Positions 55,918-64,000 of a DNA stretch of 64,000 nt are shown piece by piece (position 1 is the first letter of the stretch; each line of letters starts with the position of its first letter). The notes under the pieces were generated by a model. It was not told the DNA's origin. It saw only the letters and a list, made by a program, of their open reading frames with translations, and did not search any database. The translations under genes were made by a program, and so were the position numbers. This stretch comes from Alphaproteobacteria bacterium (GTDB lineage Bacteria; Pseudomonadota; Alphaproteobacteria; UBA7985; JAUIBT01), in the NCBI GenBank assembly GCA_030428255.1, contig JAUIBT010000003.1, positions 124,001-188,000 of the forward strand. Reading direction: 5' to 3'.

Positions 55918-57102
55918 ATGAAGATATCGTCAGACGCGCTTGGTGGCGTTCTGCTTTTGGCATCTGCGCTCGTCGCACTTGCGTTCTCCAACTCCGCTTT
56001 TGGGCCACTCTACAGCGACATCTTGTCGGCCAAACTGACCGTGGGGTTTGAGGCCGCAAACATCTCCAAGCCATTGGTTTTGTGGATCAATGACGGCCTG
56101 ATGGCGATCTTCTTTCTCTACGTCGGCCTTGAGGTCAAGCGCGAGGTTCTAATCGGCAAGCTATCGAGCTGGGAGCGGGCGAGCCTACCGCTGTTTGCAG
56201 CGATCGGCGGCATGGCGATTCCCGCTTTGGTCTATGTTCTGGTGATTGTGCTAAGCGGCGGGGTCGATGCCTCTAACCTCAATGGCTGGGCGATTCCCGC
56301 CGCTACCGACATCGCCTTTGCGGTGGGGCTTCTGGCGTTGTTTGCCTCCAAAGCACCGCCCGCGGCCAAGATCTTTCTGCTGGCGCTGGCGATTTTTGAC
56401 GACATCGGCGCGATCTTGATCATTGCCGTCTTCTATAGCTCAAGCTTGAGTTTGTTGAGCCTGTCCATCGCCATCCTGGCGGTCGGCGCGGCATTCCTTG
56501 TCAACCGCATTGGGGAAAAGACCTTTGCCCCCTACGTCTTCTTGTTCCTAATCGCCTGGGTCGCGCTGTTGAAGTCGGGCGTTCACGCAACCTTGGCTGG
56601 CGTGCTGATCGCGATGGCAATTCCGCTCAAGGATTCCAGCGGCCAACCGGCCCTGCTTGAAAAATTGGAACATGACCTCAAGGACTGGGTGGTCTTCTTG
56701 ATCATGCCGGTCTTTGCCTTCGCAAACTCTGGTTTGCCCCTGTCCAGCTTTACACTGACCAACCTGATGACGCCTGTGTCTTTGGCTGTGGCTTCTGGCC
56801 TGTTTCTTGGCAAGCCTATCGGCATTGTCGCAAGCACCTGGATTGCGGAAAAACTTGGGCTCGCGCGGCGAGCGCCAGAGCTGGATTGGTCGCTGGTGAT
56901 TGCGCTCAGCATGCTGGCGGGTATCGGCTTTACCATGAGCCTGTTTATTGGCGGCCTGGCATTTGAGGTCGAATCCAGCGCGAACGCGGTCAGGGCCGGG
57001 GTGATGATAGGATCGCTGCTTTCTGGATTGGCTGCATTTGTCATGTTCCGAGTTTGGCATGCAAAGGCAGCACGGCGCGCAGCCCCAGCAGCGACCGGCT
57101 AA
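55918..57102 (+). CDS. nhaA: Na+/H+ antiporter NhaA
   Basis: A 394-aa inner-membrane antiporter with about 12 hydrophobic segments. The ion-binding aspartate pair is in LAIFDDIGAIL (about residues 157-167), the unwound-helix region is IPAATDIAFAVGLL (about 123-136), and the late LAGIGFTMSLFIGGLAF matches TM XI. ATG 55918 gives MKISSDALGG, matching the family N terminus, and is preferred to GTG 55876, which has no Shine-Dalgarno. Provides sodium and alkaline pH tolerance, in keeping with a saline habitat, though that is inference. Confidence 0.95.
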   Translation: MKISSDALGGVLLLASALVALAFSNSAFGPLYSDILSAKLTVGFEAANISKPLVLWINDGLMAIFFLYVGLEVKREVLIGKLSSWERASLPLFAAIGGMAIPALVYVLVIVLSGGVDASNLNGWAIPAATDIAFAVGLLALFASKAPPAAKIFLLALAIFDDIGAILIIAVFYSSSLSLLSLSIAILAVGAAFLVNRIGEKTFAPYVFLFLIAWVALLKSGVHATLAGVLIAMAIPLKDSSGQPALLEKLEHDLKDWVVFLIMPVFAFANSGLPLSSFTLTNLMTPVSLAVASGLFLGKPIGIVASTWIAEKLGLARRAPELDWSLVIALSMLAGIGFTMSLFIGGLAFEVESSANAVRAGVMIGSLLSGLAAFVMFRVWHAKAARRAAPAATG

Positions 57103-57195
57103 ACGCCGCCGAGTGCCTGGCGCGCTGTCGTGCGGCATGCTTATCGGCTTGTGATCGCGGCGGCGGCGATCAAGGGCGCTAGCGTGGGATTTGCG

Positions 57196-58839
57196 CTAGG
57201 CCGGGGCGGCGGCCGGTCCGCCGAAGCGGTCCAAGACGTTGCGGGTGACCGCCATAACCTGCAGGTCGCGCCGCTCAAGCCCGGCCACCCATTCGCAGGT
57301 CGCAGCGGTAAAGATGTCGCCCGCACCCTTGCGCCAGGCAATGATCATTCCGGTGCCGCGGGCGCTGGCGTCCAGCGTCTTCGCGCTAACCTCACCATAG
57401 AGCGCTTTGGCCTTGAAGGCTGCGTCGCTGGCGCCGACATACAGCGTCTCTCCCCAAACCTTCCTATCCACTTCGATGTTGGCGGCCAGTCCCATGGCCA
57501 GGATGTTGATCTCAGCGCTAGCGCCGTCGCTACCGGTGGGGAAGGGCAGGCCGCCTTGCATGCGATAGTCCAGCCCATCGACTTCGTAGCCGAAAATGCG
57601 CGAGGACGCTCCCAGCACATCCCCAAAGCCAAGCCCCGCACCATCGAAGCACCAGTAATCGGGGCGGTATACGGTAAAGCCGCCTGCACCGTTACCAGCG
57701 CAGCCACCGAGCCCCGCATAGATCCCTCTTAGTGCGTTGACGCCAAAGGTGGCCGCGCCGGGCCTGTTCACCGGTGCGACCTCCCAGGCTGCCGTGGTCA
57801 AATGCGGGGTCGCGCTGGCGGCCATAGGGTCGCGCACGGCTTCGTATTTGTAGCAAACTTGGGTCTGCCCTCGATCCTCAAGACGCGTTTGCCACAGGAA
57901 ATTGCCTGCAAAGCGAGCCACCCGCCCGCCTGCGTCAACATAGGCATCCACGGCGTCGCGCATGGGTGCGCTCCAGTACTCGTCGTGCCCCACAAAGATT
58001 GCGCAGGCATGGCCGTTCAGCCGGCTGGGATCGGCGTCAAGGTCGTGCAAGGTCGCGACGTCCAGCTCATAGCCCTCGGCTTCGGCCCAGCGGGCAAAGA
58101 GGCGCTCATAGCTCGCCCAGCCACTTGAGGCATATTTCTTGGAATAGCCGTAGGCATAAGCCCATTCCATGTAGGGGTAACGCGTCATCTCGCCCGGTTT
58201 GGCCGGAACATCGGGCAGGGCGCGCGGGGCACCGGCAGGCAATTTGCAGAACCCGCGTGTCCAGGGGCGTTGGCTGGACAGAACCGGCGAGTATTGGTTG
58301 GCCTGGGGCCCGGTGATGCCGTCGTAGTGGTTCGAGCCGCCCCAACAGTTGTAGGCGACCCATGTCCCGGTCGCGCAAACCAGTAGGTAGGGCGCCGGGG
58401 GCAAATGCGCTGCCCGGCGGACCAGGATCAGGTGGTGTTCTTCTACGCGATCGTTGCCTCGCGTGGCGGTCAGGGTGATCAGATATCCCCCGGGTCTCCA
58501 GTCGTCGGGTACTTTAAAGCGCGCGCCTTCCGGCCAGCCGCAGCCGACTATCGAGCAATCTTTGGGGGTGTCGTGATGGCGGCCCGGCAAATCCGCCTCG
58601 CTCAACAACGGCTCATAGCGCAGCCCGTCGCGGCCAACCTCAAACGACCAGCGCTCCGCAGTTGTCGAGACATGCAGCGCTACCTCTTCGCCTGGTGCGT
58701 AGGTCATGCGCGGCGTGTAACCCCATATCTCTAACACCGAGGCATCGCGCGCAGGCCCGATGTAATAATTGTCGAGGATGTGACGGGCCCGGGCGCGGGT
58801 GCGCGGTGTGATGGCAGGGCCTGGGCCTTCGGTCGTCAT
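57196..58839 (-). CDS. N,N-dimethylformamidase large subunit-like hydrolase
   Basis: A 547-aa protein without a signal peptide that matches the C-terminal catalytic part of dimethylformamidase beta subunits. Family landmarks are VAYNCWGGSNHYDG (about residues 161-174), YPYMEWAYAYGY (about 221-232), YELDVATLHDLDADPS and FVGHDEYWSAPMRDAV (His285, Glu287). From recollection the characterised enzyme holds a mononuclear iron with two tyrosines and a glutamate, and the HxE and tyrosine-rich motifs here are compatible. An N-terminal beta-rich domain (about 30-140) is present. It is shorter than the DMFase large subunit and no small-subunit gene is adjacent. ATG 58839 has GGAG eight bases upstream and lies four bases after the CoA-transferase stop. 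Confidence 0.82.
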   Translation of the reverse strand: MTTEGPGPAITPRTRARARHILDNYYIGPARDASVLEIWGYTPRMTYAPGEEVALHVSTTAERWSFEVGRDGLRYEPLLSEADLPGRHHDTPKDCSIVGCGWPEGARFKVPDDWRPGGYLITLTATRGNDRVEEHHLILVRRAAHLPPAPYLLVCATGTWVAYNCWGGSNHYDGITGPQANQYSPVLSSQRPWTRGFCKLPAGAPRALPDVPAKPGEMTRYPYMEWAYAYGYSKKYASSGWASYERLFARWAEAEGYELDVATLHDLDADPSRLNGHACAIFVGHDEYWSAPMRDAVDAYVDAGGRVARFAGNFLWQTRLEDRGQTQVCYKYEAVRDPMAASATPHLTTAAWEVAPVNRPGAATFGVNALRGIYAGLGGCAGNGAGGFTVYRPDYWCFDGAGLGFGDVLGASSRIFGYEVDGLDYRMQGGLPFPTGSDGASAEINILAMGLAANIEVDRKVWGETLYVGASDAAFKAKALYGEVSAKTLDASARGTGMIIAWRKGAGDIFTAATCEWVAGLERRDLQVMAVTRNVLDRFGGPAAAPA

Positions 58840-58843
58840 ACGG

Positions 58844-61324
58844 CTACTCCGGTAGGTATCTTTCGGACCAGCCTTCACCGGCCGCTCCTGCCTGGATCAT
58901 TGCGTCAATTTCCGCCTCGCTCACCCCCAAGCGCGCAAGGATCGTGCGGGTTTGCGCCCCAGGCTTCGGTGCGTGGCCAGGGATGGTGATCGCAGCGTTC
59001 ATGGGGCGAACGGCATTGGGGGCGACCAGATCGACCCAACGGCCCATGGGGTGCGCATCGTGCCGGATCGCGCGATAGGTGGCCTGGCGAATATCAGCGG
59101 GGCCTTGGCTTTCGTGCTGCAGACTGGCGTCACGGTTGGCGGACAGCGATCCCAGCGCCACCAGGCCGACCGATCCCTGGCGAAACCGCTGCTGCCAGTG
59201 CGCGATAGGCTGTAGAGCAAAGCGTTCGGCGAGCTTGTCGGTTAGCCCATCGCCGCTCATCGCAGCCAGGTCTGCCAGTTCTGGCACCCTTGCGAGGCAG
59301 CGAGCGCCCTCGCTTGGAGCGGCGAAAAAGAACCAGCCGTCTGCTGCGTGATAGCAGTGGTAGAAGGGCCCCCAGCCGTGCGCCTGCCGCCCTGCGGGTT
59401 CATCAAAGGCGGCGCGACCAGCAAAATCGTACATGAACTGCGCTTGGATCATCGCCCCACAGCCAGCCAGCGCCGCACGCGCCAAACTGCTCTTGCCGGT
59501 GGTGCGCCGCCGCTCCAGCGCTGCGCCAAGGGCAACGCAGGCAGTGTGACCCGTGAGGGCGTCTATTGTGCCAAAATGGGCATGCTCCTCGGGCGTGTCA
59601 GGGCCTCCGCCAAACCGGACCATCACGCCAGTTGCAGCCTGAGCAAGATCGTCATAGCCCAAGTGGTCTGACCTTGGCCCGCGCCGCGGTCCTCCCCAAG
59701 CGTCGAGCTGCACCAGAATGGCCTTGGGGTTCAACGCCGCGAGCGCGGTGGGCGACAGGCCAAGCGCATCGCGCTGTTGGTCAGTTCCGTTGATCGTCAC
59801 CACATCAGCACCTTCGACGAGCCGCTTTAAGACCCCGCGCCCTTCCGCGCTGCCAAGGTCCAACAGCAGGCTCTCCTTATCGCGATGAGCCTGCAGGCCA
59901 AAGACGATGGCGTTCCAAGGATCGACCGATGGGGTGACTGGCTGCACCGACGTTACCTTGGCTCCGAACCGCGCCAAGGTCGAGCCGATGGTCGGACCGG
60001 CGATCACATTGGTTAGATCAACAACGTTAAGGCCATCCAGCCACCCGCCTTGACCTCCGGCTTTGGGCGCGGGGCGTGGCGGTTCGGCCAAGAGCGCGGG
60101 CAGGGCGGCGCGGAAATCATCGACCTGGGGACCGGGCGTCTTATCCATCGCGCCCGGGTCATCGGCCAGCCATGCCAGATTGCCCAGTTGGCGCATGGTG
60201 CCATGTCGCGGATCATCGACCGACAGCACCAGCCCTGAGGCCTGCGCATGCGGATCGGCCAGCCATTCTTTGGTGCTGAGCTGTGAGGTTGCTGGAGCCT
60301 TGGCCGCACCGAACAGGGCCTGCCATTCCCACGAGGGCTTGGTGGCAAAGGCCGCTTGCATCGCCTGAGCCAGGCGCGCACGGTCGCGGTCGCCCACAGG
60401 ATAGTTGCGCATGGCCCAGGCGTCCGGCCAGTCTCGTTGATCTAGATAGGCGTCAAAGTCGGGCAGCGTTGCCGCCAATTCTTGTAATCCCAACACCTGC
60501 AGCACCCGTTGTGGGTGGGTGGAGATCGAACAGGCGACGACATAGAAGCCGCGTCCGTCCGCACAGCGGTAGGTTCGATAAAATGGGTCTAAAAAGGCGC
60601 TCAAATCCTGAAAGCTCAAATCCAGCGGCAGCCCAGCCGCGCGGCGGCGCTCCAACTCAACCTCACGCGGGGACTTGTATCGCGCGGGGTAATCCTCAAC
60701 TTGTTCGCAGTTATAGACCAAGCCTTCAAACAACGCAGAGGCCAGCGGCACTTCGATATGTTCGCCGCCCAAGCGGTCACGCGCACCAAGCGCGAACAGA
60801 ACCGACATGGCCCCAAAGGCCGCGCCATAGGCCGAGGCCAGGCCAAGCGGCGTAAAGGAAGGGTTGATCCCCATCAACTGCCTGTTGAGTCCCATGTCGG
60901 TAAACTGCCCCGTGCGTGCGGCGATCACCGCCTCCCAGGCGGCGACGGGAGCAAGCTCGGGATCGCTGGAGGCGAAGCCTGGCAGTGAGAGCGAAACAAT
61001 GCCGGGGTTCGCAGCGCGTAAATCGGCAGGGCCAAGCCCCAGCCGTGTCATCACACCGGGGCGGAAATTGTCGATCACCACATCAGCGCGCGCGACCATT
61101 TGCAGAGCCGTTTGACGGTCTTCGGCGTCCTTAAGGTCCAGCGTCAGCGCCCGTTTCCCGCGCGATAGCATATCACATGCGGGATCTTGCCAACGCGGCC
61201 CGCCTGGCGGGTCGATGCGAATCACCTCGGCCCCCATGTCGGCAAGCATCATGCCCACCATAGGCCCAGCAAGATAGTGGCCGAAATCCAAAACGCGAAG
61301 GTGCGATAAGGGGCGAAGGCTCAT
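58844..61324 (-). CDS. Tandem-fused CaiB/BaiF CoA-transferase
   Basis: An 826-aa protein with two class III CoA-transferase units in one chain: domain 1 about residues 1-400 (VLDFGHYLAGPMVGMMLADMG) and domain 2 about 425-826 (VVDLTNVIAGPTIGSTLARFG), joined by a Pro/Ala-rich linker (411-425). The catalytic aspartate motif is visible only in domain 2 (GTIDALTG, Asp588). The corresponding stretch of domain 1 reads PLGLASAYGAAFG and lacks Asp. Likely moves CoA to or from a carboxylic acid; substrate unknown. It is the first gene of a two-gene operon with the dimethylformamidase-like hydrolase and is divergent from an AraC-type regulator. Confidence 0.88.
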   Translation of the reverse strand: MSLRPLSHLRVLDFGHYLAGPMVGMMLADMGAEVIRIDPPGGPRWQDPACDMLSRGKRALTLDLKDAEDRQTALQMVARADVVIDNFRPGVMTRLGLGPADLRAANPGIVSLSLPGFASSDPELAPVAAWEAVIAARTGQFTDMGLNRQLMGINPSFTPLGLASAYGAAFGAMSVLFALGARDRLGGEHIEVPLASALFEGLVYNCEQVEDYPARYKSPREVELERRRAAGLPLDLSFQDLSAFLDPFYRTYRCADGRGFYVVACSISTHPQRVLQVLGLQELAATLPDFDAYLDQRDWPDAWAMRNYPVGDRDRARLAQAMQAAFATKPSWEWQALFGAAKAPATSQLSTKEWLADPHAQASGLVLSVDDPRHGTMRQLGNLAWLADDPGAMDKTPGPQVDDFRAALPALLAEPPRPAPKAGGQGGWLDGLNVVDLTNVIAGPTIGSTLARFGAKVTSVQPVTPSVDPWNAIVFGLQAHRDKESLLLDLGSAEGRGVLKRLVEGADVVTINGTDQQRDALGLSPTALAALNPKAILVQLDAWGGPRRGPRSDHLGYDDLAQAATGVMVRFGGGPDTPEEHAHFGTIDALTGHTACVALGAALERRRTTGKSSLARAALAGCGAMIQAQFMYDFAGRAAFDEPAGRQAHGWGPFYHCYHAADGWFFFAAPSEGARCLARVPELADLAAMSGDGLTDKLAERFALQPIAHWQQRFRQGSVGLVALGSLSANRDASLQHESQGPADIRQATYRAIRHDAHPMGRWVDLVAPNAVRPMNAAITIPGHAPKPGAQTRTILARLGVSEAEIDAMIQAGAAGEGWSERYLPE

Positions 61325-61390
61325 GGTGGGGCTCCACTGGAATTTGGCCTTTGATACTAGCGGTAGCGGCGATCAAGGAAATCACCAATA

Positions 61391-61418
61391 CTGCCAATTA
61401 TGCAACCGATTCTGCCAA
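61391..61418. promoter_or_regulatory. Direct repeats CTGCCAA at the AraC-type regulator start
   Basis: CTGCCAA occurs at 61391-61397 and 61412-61418, 21 bases apart (two helical turns), as expected for AraC-family half-sites. The second copy is inside the regulator's first codons, which would suit autoregulation. Confidence 0.35.
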
Positions 61419-62332
61419 AAACGAACGCGAAGCTTTGCGTGAACATCCTGGTATTCGACGCATTCTCCAACATGCTCCTAGCGTGTTTGCTGGAACCGCT
61501 GAGGGTTGTGCGCGATGAAAGCAACGTTGACATAAGCTGGGTCATTTTTACCCCACATGACAGGGCCGTCACCTCGTCAAGCGGCCTATTGCTTGCGCCG
61601 GACCGCCACCTATCGCACCTGAAAGCCTGCGATGTGCTGTTGGTGATCGGGGGGGATCGCTTTCGCGGCGAAGCCAGCGCAGCCGAGACCCGGCGCGCCT
61701 TGATGGCGGTGCACAAGGCCAGCAGCGTCATCGCTGCGGATACGGGTGCTTGGCTTTTGGCGGCCGCTGGATACCTGAACGGCAAACAGGCCACCTTGCA
61801 TTGGCAACTGCTGAATGAGTTCGCCGAGACTTTTCCCGAGGTGCTGGGTCTGCGCACACCTTTTGCCACAGATGGCAAGTGGATGACCTGCGGTAGTGCA
61901 GCCGGCGCCATGGAGCTGGTGCTTCAGGAAATCGCTCGGCGGTTTGGCGCAGCAGCGCGCTTTGATGCCGCTTCGATGTTCCAGGATGCCCCGCGCCGTG
62001 GGCGCGCGCTCGATACTGGCTTTGGCGGGCTTCCCTCACACCCGAATCCACGTGTGCGCAAGGTGCTGGATCTCATGGCCGCCTCGATTGAAACCCCCCG
62101 CAGCTTGCCGGATCTGGCCGCTGCCGCTGGCCTTACTTTGCGGACAATGGCGCGCTTGTTTGAGGCGGAGGTCGGGCTGCCTCCCGGTAAATGCTACCAG
62201 CATATGCGACTGGCCCGGGCGCGGGGGCTCATGACTCAGCAAGGCATGACCGCCGACCAGGCTGGGCGGCTCTGCGGGTTTTCCTGCGCCGCGTCGTTGA
62301 AGCGCGCCTTAGCAAAGTGCCAGCCTGTTTAG
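61400..62332 (+). CDS. GATase1/DJ-1 + AraC-type transcriptional regulator (GbdR/CdhR/ArgR-like)
   Basis: A 310-aa regulator with an N-terminal DJ-1/PfpI-like domain (about residues 10-190) and a C-terminal AraC HTH domain (about 212-310). In place of the DJ-1 nucleophile the sequence is AADTGAWLLAAAG followed by KQATLHW, the Asp-type signature of GbdR, CdhR and ArgR, which respond to amine or amino-acid-derived ligands. The AraC domain ends soon after LCGFSCAASLKRAL, so the second HTH is slightly short. It is 75 bases from, and divergent to, the CoA-transferase operon, which it probably controls. Confidence 0.87.
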   Translation: MQPILPKTNAKLCVNILVFDAFSNMLLACLLEPLRVVRDESNVDISWVIFTPHDRAVTSSSGLLLAPDRHLSHLKACDVLLVIGGDRFRGEASAAETRRALMAVHKASSVIAADTGAWLLAAAGYLNGKQATLHWQLLNEFAETFPEVLGLRTPFATDGKWMTCGSAAGAMELVLQEIARRFGAAARFDAASMFQDAPRRGRALDTGFGGLPSHPNPRVRKVLDLMAASIETPRSLPDLAAAAGLTLRTMARLFEAEVGLPPGKCYQHMRLARARGLMTQQGMTADQAGRLCGFSCAASLKRALAKCQPV

Positions 62333-62755
62333 AGCAACGCCACCATTACTACTATCGTGTAAGGACCAACCCGAGGCGGCTGCACGCAAGCAAGGGCCTT
62401 TCGCACAGCCCTAGTCAGCCCGTTCTCGCGCCTTTTGCCTTGTTGCGCGCCTAGCTCAAAGCGCGAGAAAGTTGTAGCAGCTTCGAGCATGGAGTTGCGC
62501 TAAAAACCAAAGAGCTAGAGCGACGGTTCCGCCGTAATGCCAGCACCCACCGCTCTAAGCCGTTGTAAGTCTGGTAGGGCTGTCGGGATGAGGGTTGTGG
62601 CGCCCGCGCGTGTCATCGTCACAAAAAAGGGGCCTGGTGCAAGCCGAATTGGCTTGGTCTCAGGCCCCGTCAGAGAGGAAGGCTATGTCTTGTGCAAAAT
62701 TGAAAGCAGGCTTTCCATCGACGTCAGGGCTACGGGCAAACGCCTGAGCTGTCGT
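62333..62755. other. Gene-free stretch between regulator and oxidoreductase
   Basis: A 423-base convergent intergenic region. Apart from the minus-strand terminator at 62623-62668 no gene, RNA or repeat was recognised. A plus-strand reading frame that begins at 62537 only continues as the shadow of the oxidoreductase gene. Confidence 0.6.
62623..62668 (-). terminator. Rho-independent terminator for the oxidoreductase operon
   Basis: Read on the minus strand, GGGGCCTG pairs with CAGGCCCC (outer stem), with an inner CAAGCC/GGCTTG stem around AATTC, followed by six T residues. It lies 87 bases past the oxidoreductase stop. Confidence 0.9.
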
Positions 62756-63883
62756 TTACAGCGTGATCCAGCGCCTGTCTGCGTGCGATTGCTGCATGGC
62801 TTCAACCGCTCTTTGCACCTCGTAGGCCTCGCGGAAATCAGGTCCGCATGCTGGCCCACCGGCGTGGGCGCTCAACAGCTCGGCCACCTCGATCACCTTG
62901 AGATCGTTGAAGCCCAGGTGATGGCCAGGGGCGGGGCAAAAGGCGCCGTAAGGCGGATGGGCTGGGCCGGCTTCGATCCGCGTATATCCGCTGCGACCAG
63001 GCGTTGCCGACCAAAGCAGCAGCTCGTTCATCTGCTCCTGGCTGAACCCCAGCGCACCCTTCGTGCCCGTGATTTCCCAAGACAGATCCATGGTGCGCGC
63101 CGTTGCGGCCCAGTTGGCCTCCAGGCTGCCGCTCACACCGTTCTCAAACCGCAGCAGGGCATGGGTCATGTCGTCAACTTCGACCGGAGCGCGCTCGCTG
63201 GCACCAGGGGCCACCGGACGGGTAGCGTGGATGGTCCGACAATCGGCCTGCACCTCAGCGATGGGCCCCAGCAGATAGCGCGCCATCGAGATGATGTGAC
63301 TGCCGATATCGGCCAGCGCGCCGCCGCCTTGCGGATCGGTGCGGAAGGAGTGAGCAACCTCTGAGTTCGCCATGTAGTTTTCGGCATGACGACCACGAAA
63401 GCCCGTCACCTCGCCGATCTCACCAGAGGCGATGATCTCGCGTGCCAGCTTGATCATGGGATTGCGCAAGAAGTTGAAGCCAACTAGCGTGACCACACTG
63501 GCGGCCTCGGCGGCCTCGGTCATTTCCAGCGCGATGGCCGCTGTGGTTGACAGCGGCTTTTCGCAATAGACCGTCTTGCCCGCCGCAATCGCGGCGTGCG
63601 CAATGGGGGCATGCAGCACATTGGGCGCCGTGATGGCGACGATATCGACCGCCTCATCAGCCACCAGTTCTTGCCAGCTCCCGGTGCCGCGCACAAAGCC
63701 CAGCGCTTGGGCGGCTTGGGCTGCCAGCTCGTCGCTTGCATCGGCCAACACGTTTAGCCGCGGTTCAAGGGGCACATCGAACAGCCCGGCGACCGACCTG
63801 AAGGCATTCGCGTGGCAGCGCCCCATGAAGCCCGATCCGATCAGGCCGATTCCGACCGATGCGCGTTTGTCGTCCTGAGCCAT
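62756..63883 (-). CDS. Gfo/Idh/MocA family oxidoreductase
   Basis: A 375-aa NAD(P)-dependent dehydrogenase. Rossmann IGLIGSGFMGRCHANAF at the N terminus, catalytic YCEKPLSTTAAIALEM (about residues 93-108), and GGGALADIGSHIISMARYLL with the Asp/His pair (about 188-207). The ATG is six bases after the stop of a sugar ABC permease gene, so it belongs to an uptake-and-oxidation operon running in from the right edge. Substrate probably a sugar or cyclitol. Confidence 0.93.
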   Translation of the reverse strand: MAQDDKRASVGIGLIGSGFMGRCHANAFRSVAGLFDVPLEPRLNVLADASDELAAQAAQALGFVRGTGSWQELVADEAVDIVAITAPNVLHAPIAHAAIAAGKTVYCEKPLSTTAAIALEMTEAAEAASVVTLVGFNFLRNPMIKLAREIIASGEIGEVTGFRGRHAENYMANSEVAHSFRTDPQGGGALADIGSHIISMARYLLGPIAEVQADCRTIHATRPVAPGASERAPVEVDDMTHALLRFENGVSGSLEANWAATARTMDLSWEITGTKGALGFSQEQMNELLLWSATPGRSGYTRIEAGPAHPPYGAFCPAPGHHLGFNDLKVIEVAELLSAHAGGPACGPDFREAYEVQRAVEAMQQSHADRRWITL

Positions 63884-63889
63884 GTCACC

Positions 63890-64000
63890 CTACCGGTTTG
63901 ATGATTTCAGATTATCGAGCCAGACCGCCACGATGATCACAACACCAATCAGCACTTGCTGATAGAAGGACGAAATACCCAAGATGTTCAGACCGTTGGT
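63890..64000 (-). CDS. Sugar ABC transporter permease, C-terminal end
   Basis: The last 36 residues of a reading frame entering from the right edge. The visible part, TNGLNILGISSFYQQVLIG followed by VVIIVAVWLDN, matches the C terminus of RbsC/BPD_transp_2 permeases, which form the channel of ribose/xylose/inositol-type ABC importers. The start lies beyond the window. Confidence 0.82.
   Translation of the reverse strand, partial: TNGLNILGISSFYQQVLIGVVIIVAVWLDNLKSSNR

Noticed and set aside
57103-57732. Search for a dimethylformamidase small subunit or plus-strand gene here
   Set aside because: The plus-strand frame is antisense to the hydrolase; no small-subunit-like gene was found on either side of the hydrolase.
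62537-63364. Plus-strand frame of 275 codons
   Set aside because: Mostly antisense to the Gfo/Idh/MocA oxidoreductase gene and runs through its terminator.

Overview
The window is a gene-dense, high-GC stretch of an alphaproteobacterial chromosome. It carries the yebC-ruvCAB-ybgC-tolQRAB-pal-cpoB-tilS-ftsH-folP-glmM run, adjacent rpsB-tsf, an lspA/DUF3035/double M16 peptidase block, and gapR next to DUF1244. The last two arrangements are typical of Alphaproteobacteria. No rRNA, phage, CRISPR array or complete insertion sequence was seen. One tRNA gene, tRNA-Leu(GAG), is present. The family or genus cannot be fixed from the sequence alone.

Layout. 1-10.8 kb (+): the 3' part of a propionyl/acetyl-CoA synthetase, a DUF349 coiled-coil protein, a membrane-anchored polysaccharide deacetylase, a YggT protein, folD, a 721-aa exported protein of unknown function, zapE and an ArsC/Spx-like protein. 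10.9-24.3 kb (+): recombination (yebC, ruvCAB), the whole Tol-Pal envelope system, tilS and ftsH, closed by a clear terminator. 24.4-27.6 kb (+): folP, glmM, thiD. A quinone oxidoreductase (-) faces rpsB-tsf (+), which ends in a strong terminator.

31-33.7 kb is an accessory sulfur module. An ArsR-type repressor resembling the persulfide sensors SqrR/BigR is divergent from soxC-soxD, and a perfect ATATTC-N8-GAATAT palindrome lies between them. 34-49.7 kb is a long minus-strand housekeeping block: (transcription order) a leucine-rich repeat protein, lipB, rlmH, gpmI, ctpA, rppH, ileS, lspA, DUF3035 lipoprotein, active and inactive M16 peptidases, N-formylglutamate amidohydrolase, DUF1244, gapR and an L,D-transpeptidase.

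49.8-64 kb is more variable. It holds tRNA-Leu, a LysR regulator divergent from a sugar isomerase/oxidoreductase pair, an autotransporter-like outer-membrane protein with an AT-rich passenger half, and a 1-kb non-coding region with two DnaA boxes before nhaA. Next comes an unusual catabolic cluster: a dimethylformamidase-like hydrolase, a tandem-fused CaiB CoA-transferase, and a divergent GATase1-AraC regulator. The right edge carries a Gfo/Idh/MocA oxidoreductase preceded by the end of a sugar ABC permease gene.

The best candidates for something undescribed are the hydrolase/double-CaiB/AraC cluster at 57.2-62.3 kb and the SqrR-like/soxCD module at 31-33.7 kb. Start codons were moved from the longest reading frame where a Shine-Dalgarno sequence or family alignment supported it.
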